From Pseudomonas putida (GTDB taxonomy: Bacteria > Pseudomonadota > Gammaproteobacteria > Pseudomonadales > Pseudomonadaceae): DNA of 64,000 nucleotides. The notes beneath the pieces are model-generated. The model was not told the DNA's origin and ran no database searches. It saw only the letters and a program-made list of their open reading frames with translations. A program made the translations under genes and the position numbers. The stretch lies in contig NZ_MINI01000028.1 in assembly GCF_002906855.1 (NCBI RefSeq), forward strand, positions 124,001 to 188,000, in the 5' to 3' direction. Below are positions 8,580-18,195 of this stretch, piece after piece; positions within the stretch are counted from its first letter, which is position 1; each line of letters opens with the position of its first letter.

Positions 8580-8691
8580 AAAAAAAAATGACCCGGCAAA
8601 AAGCCGGGTCAAAAACCGTGATTAGCCTGATGAGGAGATAATCTGGAGCGACCTAAGCTCCGGATTATCCAGCAGATCTTGCGATCAGCTG
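8580..8691 (-). ncRNA. prrF: PrrF-like iron-responsive small RNA
   Basis: On the minus strand, a promoter with -35 TTGACT (8720-8725) and -10 TATTAT (8698-8703), 16 bases apart, is followed by about 110 bases that end in a strong GACCCGGC/GCCGGGTC hairpin and a run of nine Ts. The body contains CTCCTCATCAGGCTAATCAC, which I recognise as the conserved antisense core of PrrF, the Pseudomonas counterpart of RyhB that represses iron-containing enzymes. A Fur box overlaps the promoter spacer. Ends are estimated from promoter and terminator. Pseudomonads usually have two copies; only one is in this window. Confidence 0.85.
8588..8610 (-). terminator. Rho-independent terminator of the PrrF-like sRNA
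   Basis: The minus strand shows an 8-9 bp GC-rich stem (GACCCGGC with GCCGGGTC) and a T-rich loop, followed directly by a tract of Ts at 8588-8580. On the plus strand the stem is not followed by Ts, so it works leftward. Confidence 0.85.
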
Positions 8692-8696
8692 AGTGC

Positions 8697-8715
8697 AATA
8701 ATAATCGTTATCATT
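8697..8715 (-). promoter_or_regulatory. Fur box overlapping the PrrF promoter
   Basis: The minus strand reads AATGATAACGATTATTATT, matching the AATGATAATnATTAT core of the 19-bp Fur consensus. It lies between and over the -35 and -10 elements of the PrrF-like sRNA, the expected position for iron-dependent repression. Confidence 0.75.
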
Positions 8716-8741
8716 TGCCAGTCAAATGAATTTTCATTTAT

Positions 8742-8762
8742 CCGGTAAAAAAGTTTTACCGG
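8742..8762 (-). terminator. Hairpin, possible terminator after the DUF6124 gene
   Basis: A perfect 9-base inverted repeat (CCGGTAAAA with TTTTACCGG) has a 3-base loop. It lies about 90 bases downstream of the minus-strand DUF6124 gene and just upstream of the sRNA promoter. There is no clear T tract after it, so termination is a guess. Confidence 0.4.
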
Positions 8763-8847
8763 TGCGCTTCCTGTCCCGGCAATCGGGGCCTCTCGCCGGT
8801 GCCTTTCCTGGCTAGCTGGCTATCACGTTTCTCCCTTCTTCTTGTAC

Positions 8848-9159
8848 CTACAGCCCGTTCTGCAGGGCGCGTTTGTGCTCCAGCAGGGCCCTGGCCATAT
8901 CGATCATGTGCATCAGCGCGAACGTCAGCTCGCGGGTGCTGCCTTCCTGATGGGTTGCGGTTTCGTGGGCGGTGGCGGCGGCACAGCGGAGTAATTCGAT
9001 GGCGTGGTCCTGAGCCTGCTCGGCGGTGACGCCGGCGTGCAGGGTCCAGATCTGGTTGTGCGCGCTGGGGCGCGTGGGGTTGGGGTTCAGGTAGTAATCG
9101 AGGGCGCGGCGGGCCGCTTCGCTGTCGAGATCTGTTACGTCGTTTTTCGTTGGTTTCAT
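8848..9159 (-). CDS. DUF6124 family protein
   Basis: This is a 103-residue cytosolic protein beginning MKPTKNDVTD and containing EAARRALDYYLNP, features of the DUF6124 family that is common in Pseudomonas and has no known role. It is mostly helical, with no membrane segment or signal peptide. I chose the start at 9159 because AGCAGG lies about 8 bases before it and the family begins MKPT. A longer reading from 9189 has no support. It is divergent from the CI-like repressor gene, with a palindrome in the shared 130-base spacer. Confidence 0.7.
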   Translation of the reverse strand: MKPTKNDVTDLDSEAARRALDYYLNPNPTRPSAHNQIWTLHAGVTAEQAQDHAIELLRCAAATAHETATHQEGSTRELTFALMHMIDMARALLEHKRALQNGL

Positions 9160-9222
9160 CGCGATACCTGCTGAGTTCCTTTCCAACACAATGAATCCAC
9201 AGGGTAGGTCAATCTGTACTAT

Positions 9223-9240
9223 TTATCTTGATTGAGATAA
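9223..9240. promoter_or_regulatory. Palindrome between the divergent DUF6124 and repressor genes
   Basis: TTATCT, six bases, then AGATAA form an 18-base symmetric site. It lies 50 bases before the repressor ATG and 64 bases before the DUF6124 start. It is a plausible operator for autoregulation and control of both genes; this is inferred from position only. Confidence 0.45.
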
Positions 9241-9289
9241 TTCAGGATGTGTATTGAAGCGGCTAATACAGTCCGTATTGTTTGCGCTC

Positions 9290-9943
9290 ATGGAAAACTG
9301 GAACGCATTTCTCAAGCGCTACAAGCGCGAACACAACCTCAGCCAGCTAAAGCTCGCGGAGCGCCTGGCCATGACTCAAGGCGGCGTCGGCCACTGGCTG
9401 CGTGGAACCCGACGGCCGACGCTGGCGACCATCAATGAAAAGCTGGACAAGCTCGGGCTGGTGTACCTGGAGGCCCAGGTGATGGTGGTGGAGCGCGACA
9501 TGGTGCGCGAACCTCAGGCTACCTATGCTGCCGAGAGGCCTTTGTCAGCTGAGGCGTTGCGCTATGCGAGCTTTCGTTTCCCGGTGCTGACGTGGGCAGA
9601 TCTGCAGGGGCCATTACCAGAGACCAGCGAAATCAGCGAGCAGACCGACTATATGCCGGCGGGTAATGCTTTCTGGCTGGCGGTGGAAAACGATTCGATG
9701 AATGCGGCCAGTGGCAAGAGTGTGCCGGAGGGTATGCGCATTCTGGTTGATACCGGGCTGCCAGCGGAGCCGGGCAGGTTGGTCATTGCTCGACAGCCTG
9801 GGCGCTCGGCGGTTCTGAGGCAATTGATCGAGGAGGGCGGGGAGCGCATGTTGAAGCCGCTCAATACCCGTTATCCGACGGTGTTGTGCGAGGAGAGCTG
9901 CGAGTTTCTCGGGGTGGTGGTGCGGGTGCACGGGGCCTTCTAG
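9290..9943 (+). CDS. CI/LexA-like transcriptional repressor (HTH plus S24 domain)
   Basis: This 217-residue protein has an N-terminal XRE-type helix-turn-helix (LSQLKLAERLAMTQGGVGHW, then LRGTRRPTLATINE) and a C-terminal S24/LexA domain from about residue 100. The catalytic Ser is present in ENDSMNAASG (about Ser136). At the place of the catalytic Lys (CI: FKKLI) the sequence is LRQLI (residues 176-180), so the general base appears to be missing. The end CEESCEFLGVVV matches phage CI repressors. It therefore resembles a phage-type repressor that may not self-cleave. No other phage genes are nearby. Start 9290 aligns with the HTH family; the upstream TTG is less likely. Confidence 0.8.
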   Translation: MENWNAFLKRYKREHNLSQLKLAERLAMTQGGVGHWLRGTRRPTLATINEKLDKLGLVYLEAQVMVVERDMVREPQATYAAERPLSAEALRYASFRFPVLTWADLQGPLPETSEISEQTDYMPAGNAFWLAVENDSMNAASGKSVPEGMRILVDTGLPAEPGRLVIARQPGRSAVLRQLIEEGGERMLKPLNTRYPTVLCEESCEFLGVVVRVHGAF

Positions 9944-10002
9944 AGGGTCGAGTAGGGCGTTGTGTTCAATTGGGGCTGGCAGGTGCATGCCAACAGATTT
10001 TC

Positions 10003-10247
10003 AGCGCCTGTGAGATCGAGCGCCGCCCGCGCGGCGCATCGCGAGCTGCGCTTGCTTCTACGTTTGTTTTTGGCCAGTAACGCCTGTGACAGCCACGCGC
10101 GACCGCCTTGTTTGTACGACGCGATATCGCGCCATGCGCCAAAGCGTTCGCGCGCAAATCCCCCAGCAATAATTGGCCCGAAACAATCGTAGGAGCGAGC
10201 GCAGCTCGCGATGCGCCGCGCGGGCGGCGCTCGATCTCACAGGCGCT
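10003..10247. repeat. Long inverted-repeat element (50-bp perfect arms)
   Basis: The arms 10003-10052 and 10198-10247 are perfect reverse complements. Weaker complementarity continues inward for about 25 bases (a GTTTG..TTGGCC region against GGCCCGAAACAAT). The loop holds no convincing gene. A 26-base piece of the same arm (GATCGAGCGCCGCCCGCGCG and flanks) recurs at 17776-17801, so this is a dispersed genomic repeat. It fills most of the 350-base gap between the repressor and liuD, and could end liu transcripts coming from the right. Confidence 0.75.
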
Positions 10248-10293
10248 ACAGAAACCGCGACAGGCCCCCTCGGCCGTCACCCAACGCACCGCC

Positions 10294-12246
10294 TTACTCT
10301 GTCAATTCGACCAATACCGTCCCTTCGCTGACCATATCCCCTTCCTCACAGAACAGCGCCTTCACGGTCCCGCCATGGGGCGCGCGAATACTGTGCTCCA
10401 TCTTCATCGCCTCCAGCACCACCAGTGCCGTTCCCGCCTCAACCACCTGCCCAGGCTCCACCAGCACCCGCACAATGCTGCCGTTCATGGGAGCCCCAAG
10501 CCCGCCCTGATGGCTGTGGCTGGCCTCGGCCTCGGCAATCGGGTCGAAGGCTTCGACGCCATGCACCTCGCCATCCCAGCGCAGGAACAGCGTGCCACCG
10601 CGACGTACCGCCAGATAGCGGCGACGGACACCGTCCTGGTCATGGCCCAGCTGTTCGCCATCCAACTGCCAGGCCGAAGCGGCGCTGCGCTCCAGGGCAA
10701 CCGACTGGCTTTCGCCACCACTCACCAGATGCAGGCTGCTGCGCGCCGGCAGCCCCAGGCGCAGGCCATTGCGCTCAGCCCATGGTGAGCGTGCATCGTC
10801 AGCCCGTTGATGCGGCGCCTGGCCTTGTAGCCAGGCTTCTGCTGCGGCCTCCCAGAAGCCCGCAGGCAATGCCTGAGGTGTTGGCAGCAGTACGTCCTGA
10901 TGGCGGGGAATGAAGCCAGTGTCCAGTTCCGCCGCTGCAAACGCAGGGTGGGCGAGGATGCGGCGCAGGAAGGCAATGTTGGTCTTCAGCCCACCAATGG
11001 CGAATTCATCAAGCATCGCCAGCAAACGCAGGCGCGCCTGCTCGCGGTCCCGGCCCCAGGCGATCAGCTTGCCCAGCATCGGGTCGTAGAACGGCGACAC
11101 CATATCGCCCTCGCTGACCCCGCTGTCCACCCGACGGCCTTCGCCCGCTGCCGACTCGCGATACAGCGTGAGCGTGCCAGTGGCCGGCAGGAAATCGTTG
11201 GCCGGGTCTTCGGCATACAGCCGCACCTCGATGGCATGGCCGATCAGCGGCACTTGGTCCTGGGTGATCGGCAGCGGCTCGCCGCAAGCCACGCGAATCT
11301 GCCAGGCCACCAGGTCGAGGCCGGTGATGGCTTCGGTGACCGGGTGCTCGACCTGCAGGCGGGTGTTCATCTCCATGAAGAAGAACTCGCCACGGGCATC
11401 AAGCAGGAACTCGACGGTGCCAGCACCGACGTAACCGATGGCCTGGGCCGCGCGGACCGCTGCCTGGCCCATGGCCTGGCGCAGCTCGGCGGACAGACCC
11501 GGCGCGGGCGCTTCCTCAACCACCTTCTGGTGTCGGCGCTGGATCGAGCAGTCACGCTCGTTGAGGTACAGGCAGTTGCCGTGCTGGTCGGCGAACACCT
11601 GGATTTCCACATGGCGTGGCTTGAGCACGTACTTTTCCACCAGCATGCGCGCATCGCCGAACGACGACTGTGCTTCACGCTGTGCCGAGGCCAGGGCGTC
11701 GGCCAGTTGGCTTTCGTCCTCGACCACTTTCATGCCCTTGCCACCACCCCCGGCGCTGGCCTTGAGCAGTACCGGATAGCCAATGCGCTCGGCGGCGGCG
11801 CGGAAAGTATCCAGATCTTGCGCTTCACCGTGGTAGCCGGGCACCAGCGGCACCCCGGCGTCTTCCATCAAAGCCTTGGCCGCCGACTTGCTGCCCATGG
11901 CATCGATGGCGCTGGCCGGTGGCCCGAGGAAGATCAGCCCGGCCTGTTCGATGGCGCGGGCAAAACCCGCGTTCTCGGACAGGAAACCGTAGCCAGGGTG
12001 GATGGCTTGGGCGCCGCTGGCCTTGGCTGCGGCGAGAATCTTGTCGACCACCAGGTAGCTGTCGGCGGCCTTGCTCCCGCCCAGGTCGACGCGAATATCC
12101 GCTTCGCGGCTGTGGCGGGCATCACGGTCGGTGGCGCTGTGCACGGCGACGGTGGTCAGGCCCATGGCCTTGGCGGTGCGCATTACCCGGCAGGCGATTT
12201 CGCCACGGTTGGCGACCAGCAGGGTGGTCAAAGCGGGGCGGCTCAT
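10294..12246 (-). CDS. liuD: Methylcrotonyl-CoA carboxylase biotin-containing alpha subunit
   Basis: This 650-residue protein carboxylates biotin with ATP and bicarbonate, and its partner beta subunit transfers CO2 to 3-methylcrotonyl-CoA in leucine and isovalerate breakdown. The order is biotin carboxylase N-domain (LLVANRGEIACRVMRTAKAM), ATP-grasp with the Gly-rich loop (LKASAGGGGKGMKVV), the C-domain, a middle region, and a biotinyl domain with the biotinylation site EAMKMEHS (Lys about 615). It is the last gene of the liu operon here. Its ATG overlaps the liuC stop by 4 bases. The order liuA-liuB-liuC-liuD distinguishes it from acetyl-CoA or propionyl-CoA carboxylases. Confidence 0.95.
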   Translation of the reverse strand: MSRPALTTLLVANRGEIACRVMRTAKAMGLTTVAVHSATDRDARHSREADIRVDLGGSKAADSYLVVDKILAAAKASGAQAIHPGYGFLSENAGFARAIEQAGLIFLGPPASAIDAMGSKSAAKALMEDAGVPLVPGYHGEAQDLDTFRAAAERIGYPVLLKASAGGGGKGMKVVEDESQLADALASAQREAQSSFGDARMLVEKYVLKPRHVEIQVFADQHGNCLYLNERDCSIQRRHQKVVEEAPAPGLSAELRQAMGQAAVRAAQAIGYVGAGTVEFLLDARGEFFFMEMNTRLQVEHPVTEAITGLDLVAWQIRVACGEPLPITQDQVPLIGHAIEVRLYAEDPANDFLPATGTLTLYRESAAGEGRRVDSGVSEGDMVSPFYDPMLGKLIAWGRDREQARLRLLAMLDEFAIGGLKTNIAFLRRILAHPAFAAAELDTGFIPRHQDVLLPTPQALPAGFWEAAAEAWLQGQAPHQRADDARSPWAERNGLRLGLPARSSLHLVSGGESQSVALERSAASAWQLDGEQLGHDQDGVRRRYLAVRRGGTLFLRWDGEVHGVEAFDPIAEAEASHSHQGGLGAPMNGSIVRVLVEPGQVVEAGTALVVLEAMKMEHSIRAPHGGTVKALFCEEGDMVSEGTVLVELTE

Positions 12247-13058
12247 GGGCGCGGCTCCTTCTTGTCGTCGGTTTGCCAGGCCGGGCGGCGTTTTTCCAGG
12301 AAGGCGCGCAAGCCCTCCTGGCCTTCGGCGCTGACCCGGATGCGGGCGATGGTGTTTTCACAGTAGCGGCGCAGGGCCGGGCTGAGTTCGCCATCGTCCA
12401 CTTCGCGCAGCAGGTCCTTGGTGGCGCGCAGTGCTTGCGGGCTGTTCTGCAGCATATTGTTCACCCAGGCTTCGACCTGTGCGTCCAGCTCAATGGCCGG
12501 GTACACCTCGGCCAGCAGGCCCAGCTCGCGGGCCCGCGCACCGCTGAAACGCTCGGCGGTCAGGGCATAGCGGCGCGCGGCGCGTTCGCCGATGGCTTTG
12601 ACCACGAACGGGCTTATCACTGCCGGGGCCAGGCCGATGCGCACTTCCGACAGGCACAGCTGGGCGTCTTCGGCGCCAATGGCCATGTCACAGCAACTGA
12701 TCAGGCCCAGCGCGCCGCCGAAGGCCGCGCCTTGTACCACGGCCAGGGTCGGCGCCTTGAGGCGGTGCAGGGCATACATCAGCTCGCCGAGCTCGCGGGC
12801 ATCATCCAGGTTGGTGTTGAAGTCCAGTTGCGCCGATTGCTGCATCCAGGCCAGGTCGGCACCGGCGCTGAAGTGCCGGCCGCGGCCGCGCAGCAGCAGG
12901 AAGCGCAGGCCGGCGTCTTCGGCCAGCTGGTCGAGGGCAACGATCAGCTCGCGGATCATCAGCGCGTTGAAGGCGTTGTTCTTGTCCTCGCGGCTCAGCC
13001 ACAGGGTGGCGAAGCCGCGGGGGTCGCGAATCACTTCGAGGGTGCTGAAAGCGCTCAT
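12243..13058 (-). CDS. liuC: 3-methylglutaconyl-CoA hydratase (enoyl-CoA hydratase family)
   Basis: This 271-residue crotonase-fold enzyme is expected to hydrate 3-methylglutaconyl-CoA to HMG-CoA in leucine catabolism, or the related gamma-carboxygeranoyl-CoA step. The oxyanion-hole segments are RGRGRHFSAGADLAWMQQ and VVQGAAFGGALGLISCCD, and the active-site Glu region is CLSEVRIGLAPAVISPFV. It lies between the two carboxylase subunit genes, with a 3-base gap to liuB and a 4-base overlap with liuD, which supports the assignment over a generic hydratase. Confidence 0.93.
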   Translation of the reverse strand: MSAFSTLEVIRDPRGFATLWLSREDKNNAFNALMIRELIVALDQLAEDAGLRFLLLRGRGRHFSAGADLAWMQQSAQLDFNTNLDDARELGELMYALHRLKAPTLAVVQGAAFGGALGLISCCDMAIGAEDAQLCLSEVRIGLAPAVISPFVVKAIGERAARRYALTAERFSGARARELGLLAEVYPAIELDAQVEAWVNNMLQNSPQALRATKDLLREVDDGELSPALRRYCENTIARIRVSAEGQEGLRAFLEKRRPAWQTDDKKEPRP

Positions 13059-13061
13059 GGG

Positions 13062-14669
<1,608 letters not shown>

Positions 14670-14688
14670 GTGCGCCCGTCCCTCGTGC

Positions 14689-15861
14689 TCAGCGGGTTTC
14701 GTTGAACAGTTCGCGGCCGATCAGCATCCGGCGAATTTCGCTGGTGCCGGCACCGATTTCGTACAGCTTGGCGTCGCGCAGCAGGCGGCCAGCCGGGAAT
14801 TCGTTGATGTAGCCGTTGCCGCCGAGGATCTGGATCGCTTCCAGGGCCATTTGTGTGGCGCGTTCGGCGGTGTAGAGGATAACCCCGGCGGCGTCCTTGC
14901 GGGTGGTCTCGCCACGGTCACAGGCCTGGGCCACGGCATACAGGTAGGCGCGGCTGGCATTGAGCTGGGTGTACATGTCGGCGATCTTGCCCTGGATCAG
15001 CTGGAATTCGCCGATGCTCTGGCCAAACTGCTTGCGGTCGTGGATGTACGGCACCACCAGGTCCATGCAGCTTTGCATGATGCCGGTCGGGCCGCCGGAG
15101 AGCACCACGCGCTCGTAGTCCAGGCCGCTCATCAGCACGCGCACGCCGCCGTTGAGCTGGCCGAGGATGTTCTCTGCCGGCACTTCGACGCCGTCGAAGA
15201 ACAGCTCGCAGGTGTTGGAGCCGCGCATGCCCAGCTTGTCGAACTTGTTGCTGCGGCTGAAGCCTTTCCAGTCACGTTCGACGATGAACGCGGTGATGCC
15301 GTGGGGGCCCTTGTCCAGGTCGGTCTTGGCGTAGATCACGTAGGTGTTGGCGTCGGGGCCGTTGGTGATCCAGGTCTTGCTGCCATTGAGCACGTAGTGG
15401 TCGCCGCGTTTTTCAGCGCGCAGTTTCATCGACACCACGTCGGAACCGGCGTTTGGCTCGCTCATGGCCAGTGCGCCGATGTGCTCGCCGCTGATCAGCT
15501 TGGGCAGGTACTTGAGCTTCTGCTCGTGGGTGCCGTTGCGGTTGATCTGGTTGACGCAGAGGTTGGAGTGGGCGCCGTAGGACAGTGCGACAGAGGCCGA
15601 GCCGCGGCTGATCTCTTCCATCGACACCACGTGGGCCAGGTAGCCCAGGCCGGCGCCGCCGTATTCTTCCGACACGGTGATACCCAGCAGCCCCATGTCG
15701 CCGAACTTGCGCCACATGTCGGCGGGGAACAGGTTGTCATGGTCGATCTGTGCGGCGCGCGGGGCCAGTTCGGCGGCAACGAAGGTGCGCACCTGGTCGC
15801 GGAGCATGTCGATGGTTTCGCCCAAGGCGAAGTTCAGGGTGGGGTAATGCATGCTGGGCAC
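14689..15861 (-). CDS. liuA: Isovaleryl-CoA dehydrogenase
   Basis: This 390-residue FAD-dependent acyl-CoA dehydrogenase oxidises isovaleryl-CoA to 3-methylcrotonyl-CoA and passes electrons to ETF. The family signatures [15 protein letters not shown] and [15 protein letters not shown] are present. The catalytic Glu lies in [15 protein letters not shown], the position special to isovaleryl-CoA dehydrogenases. The C terminus has [20 protein letters not shown]. It is the first gene of liuABCD. The start could be 15861 (MPSMHYP) or 15852 (MHYP, the form I recall from other pseudomonads). Two LiuR-like palindromes precede it. Confidence 0.95.
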   Translation of the reverse strand: MPSMHYPTLNFALGETIDMLRDQVRTFVAAELAPRAAQIDHDNLFPADMWRKFGDMGLLGITVSEEYGGAGLGYLAHVVSMEEISRGSASVALSYGAHSNLCVNQINRNGTHEQKLKYLPKLISGEHIGALAMSEPNAGSDVVSMKLRAEKRGDHYVLNGSKTWITNGPDANTYVIYAKTDLDKGPHGITAFIVERDWKGFSRSNKFDKLGMRGSNTCELFFDGVEVPAENILGQLNGGVRVLMSGLDYERVVLSGGPTGIMQSCMDLVVPYIHDRKQFGQSIGEFQLIQGKIADMYTQLNASRAYLYAVAQACDRGETTRKDAAGVILYTAERATQMALEAIQILGGNGYINEFPAGRLLRDAKLYEIGAGTSEIRRMLIGRELFNETR

Positions 15862-15927
15862 CTTGTTGTTCTTGAAATATGGGTAACACCGTAGCTCGCG
15901 GATCTGGCGCCGGTGTCATTGATCACC

Positions 15928-15943
15928 TTTACGTTAACGTAAA
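15928..15943. promoter_or_regulatory. LiuR-like operator 1
   Basis: TTTACGTTAACGTAAA is a perfect 16-base palindrome, 67 bases upstream of liuA and 115 bases upstream of the divergent acyl-CoA synthetase. It resembles the motif reported for the MerR-family leucine/isovalerate regulator LiuR. No liuR gene is in the window. Confidence 0.7.
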
Positions 15944-15977
15944 CCTGCCTTCCGTCACTGTCAATCGGCTCATCACC

Positions 15978-15993
15978 TTTACGTAAACGTAAA
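15978..15993. promoter_or_regulatory. LiuR-like operator 2
   Basis: TTTACGTAAACGTAAA is a second copy of the motif exactly 50 bases from the first (start to start), near a whole number of helical turns. It is 65 bases before the acyl-CoA synthetase ATG, so each divergent gene has one copy at about 65 bases. Confidence 0.7.
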
Positions 15994-16057
15994 TCTGCGC
16001 CAGAGTATTCCCAGCTCGCTTCAGCCGTGCCCAGAACAACCACAAGAAGGGACACCC

Positions 16058-17737
16058 ATGAGTCAACCAAGCTATACCTGCGGTCGCCAGGACCAACCGC
16101 TGCTGACCCTGACCATCGGCCAGGCCTTCGATGCCACCGTGGCCCGTTGCGCCGACGGCGAAGCGCTGGTGGTGCGCCACCAGGGCCTGCGCTATAGCTG
16201 GCGGCAGCTGGCCGAACAGGTCGATGTACATGCCCGTGCCCTGATGGCTCTGGGCGTGAACACCGGCGACCGGGTCGGCATCTGGTCGCCCAACTGCGCC
16301 CAGTGGTGCATCCTGCAACTGGCCAGCGCCAAGGTCGGTGCGATCCTGGTCAACATCAACCCGGCCTATCGCGTGGGTGAACTGGAGTACGTGCTACGCC
16401 AGTCCGGCTGCCTCTGGCTGGTGTGTGCCGATGCATTCAAGACCTCCGATTACCACGCCATGGTTCAGGAACTGGTACCGGAACTGGCGACCAGCCACCT
16501 GGGTGGGCTGGCCAGCGAACGCCTGCCCGAATTGCGTGGGGTGATCAGCCTGGCGGCCAACCCGCCCAGCGGCTTCCTGCCCTGGCCGGCATTGGCCGAG
16601 CGGGCAGGGCAGACCTCGACCGAAGCCTATGCGGCGCGTCAGCAAAGCCTGCAGTTCGACCAGCCGGTGAATATCCAGTACACCTCCGGCACCACCGGCG
16701 CGCCCAAGGGCGCCACGCTCAGCCACTACAACATCCTCAACAACGGCTTCATGGTCGGCGAGAGCCTGGGCCTGAGCGAACGTGACCGCATGGTGATCCC
16801 GGTGCCGCTGTATCACTGCTTCGGCATGGTCATGGCCAACCTCGGCTGCATCACCCACGGCAGCACCATGGTCTACCCCAACGATGCCTTCGACGCCGAA
16901 CTGACCCTGCGCGCTGTAGCCGAGGAGCGCGCCAGCATCCTCTATGGCGTACCGACCATGTTCATCGCCATGCTCGATCATCCGTCGCGCACGCAACTGG
17001 ACCTGTCGACCTTGCGTAGCGGCATCATGGCCGGCGCCACGTGCCCGATCGAGGTGATGCGCCGGGTGATCGACCAGATGCACATGGCCGAGGTGCAGAT
17101 CGCCTATGGCATGACCGAGACTAGCCCGGTGTCGCTGCAGACCGGCCCGGAGGATGAACTGGAACTGCGCGTGACCACCGTCGGCCGTACTCAGCCACAG
17201 CTGGAGACCAAGCTGGTGGACGCCGATGGCTGCATCGTCGGCCGTGGCGAGATTGGCGAGCTGTGCACCCGTGGCTACAGCGTGATGCTCGGCTACTGGG
17301 ACAACCCCCAGGCCACGGCGGACGCCATTGACCCGGCCGGCTGGATGCATTCGGGCGATCTGGCAGTGATGGATGAGCAGGGTCATGTGCGCATCGTCGG
17401 GCGCAACAAGGACATGATCATTCGCGGCGGCGAGAACATCTATCCGCGGGAGCTGGAAGAGTTTTTCTACACTCATCCGGCGGTGGCCGATGCGCAGGTA
17501 GTCGGCATCCCATGCAGCCGTTATGGCGAGGAGATCGTCGCCTGGATCAAGCTGCATCCGGGGCATAGCGCCACGGTCGAGGAATTGCAGGGCTGGTGCA
17601 AGGCGCGCATTGCGCACTTCAAGGTGCCACGGCATTTCCGCTTCGTTGACGAGTTCCCGATGACGGTGACCGGCAAGGTGCAGAAGTTCAGGATGCGCGA
17701 GATCAGTGTGGCGGAGGTAGCAGCTTTGGTCGGCTGA
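16058..17737 (+). CDS. AMP-binding acyl-CoA synthetase (liu-linked)
   Basis: This 559-residue ANL-superfamily ligase should activate a carboxylic acid to its CoA thioester via an acyl-adenylate. The P-loop motif is YTSGTTGAPKGATLSHYN, the A5 motif is YGMTETSP, the A7-A8 region is WMHSGDLAVMDEQGHVRIVG then GRNKDMIIRGGENIYPRE, and the catalytic Lys motif near the C terminus is TVTGKVQKFRMRE. Being divergent from liuABCD and sharing its operators suggests a branched short- or medium-chain acid such as isovalerate as substrate; this is inference. Related pseudomonad enzymes are often named long-chain ligases. AGAAGGGA precedes the ATG. Confidence 0.88.
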   Translation: MSQPSYTCGRQDQPLLTLTIGQAFDATVARCADGEALVVRHQGLRYSWRQLAEQVDVHARALMALGVNTGDRVGIWSPNCAQWCILQLASAKVGAILVNINPAYRVGELEYVLRQSGCLWLVCADAFKTSDYHAMVQELVPELATSHLGGLASERLPELRGVISLAANPPSGFLPWPALAERAGQTSTEAYAARQQSLQFDQPVNIQYTSGTTGAPKGATLSHYNILNNGFMVGESLGLSERDRMVIPVPLYHCFGMVMANLGCITHGSTMVYPNDAFDAELTLRAVAEERASILYGVPTMFIAMLDHPSRTQLDLSTLRSGIMAGATCPIEVMRRVIDQMHMAEVQIAYGMTETSPVSLQTGPEDELELRVTTVGRTQPQLETKLVDADGCIVGRGEIGELCTRGYSVMLGYWDNPQATADAIDPAGWMHSGDLAVMDEQGHVRIVGRNKDMIIRGGENIYPRELEEFFYTHPAVADAQVVGIPCSRYGEEIVAWIKLHPGHSATVEELQGWCKARIAHFKVPRHFRFVDEFPMTVTGKVQKFRMREISVAEVAALVG

Positions 17738-17775
17738 GGCCGGAAGTGGTTGGTCGTGGCATTTTTCCTGGTTTC

Positions 17776-17801
17776 GAGATCGAGCGCCGCCCGCGCGGCG
17801 C
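17776..17801 (+). repeat. Partial copy of the inverted-repeat arm seen at 10003-10052
   Basis: Twenty-six bases are identical to bases 10011-10036 of the first repeat, then the sequence diverges after GCGGCGC. It lies between the convergent ends of the acyl-CoA synthetase and the small proline-rich gene. Only one arm is present, so this looks like a decayed or solo unit. Nothing else is seen in 17738-17893. Confidence 0.6.
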
Positions 17802-17893
17802 TCGGTGGCACAGGCGAGATTTTTATACGGCGAACCCACCGCGCGCGCCCTCAATCCATCTCACGCCACCATCTCCCAACAACGGGGCTACCC

Positions 17894-18055
17894 TTAAGCC
17901 TTCACCGGTGGTTCATCACTCGGCGGATCACCCACCGTCGGCGGCATGGTCGGCTTGATCGGCAGCTCGTCCGGGTCTTCTTCCGGTACGGGCGGCGGCA
18001 AACTCGGGTCGTCGATGTTGGGATCGGGAGTTTCCGGTGGAATCGGAATGTTCAT
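17894..18055 (-). CDS. Small proline/acid-rich hypothetical protein
   Basis: This is a 53-residue protein, MNIPIPPETPDPNIDDPSLP onward, very rich in Pro, Asp and Glu, with repeated DP/PP turns and no hydrophobic segment. It is likely disordered. A GAGG ribosome site lies before ATG 18055. A longer in-frame reading from 18202 has no ribosome site and unlike composition. I do not recognise a function. It is divergent from glgE, and short Pro-rich genes of this kind occur next to metabolic clusters in Pseudomonas. Confidence 0.6.
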   Translation of the reverse strand: MNIPIPPETPDPNIDDPSLPPPVPEEDPDELPIKPTMPPTVGDPPSDEPPVKA

Positions 18056-18195
18056 GGCCTGACCTCGCGTGGATGAATTGAAGAGGTGCTGCAGGCTCTG
18101 ACCGCTGGCAGTTGCCGTTCGCTCAATTTTTTTGAACCCCACGCCTGTACCCGGCTCTGAACCCTTACCGCCACCAGCCTGAGGGAGCAAGGTCG

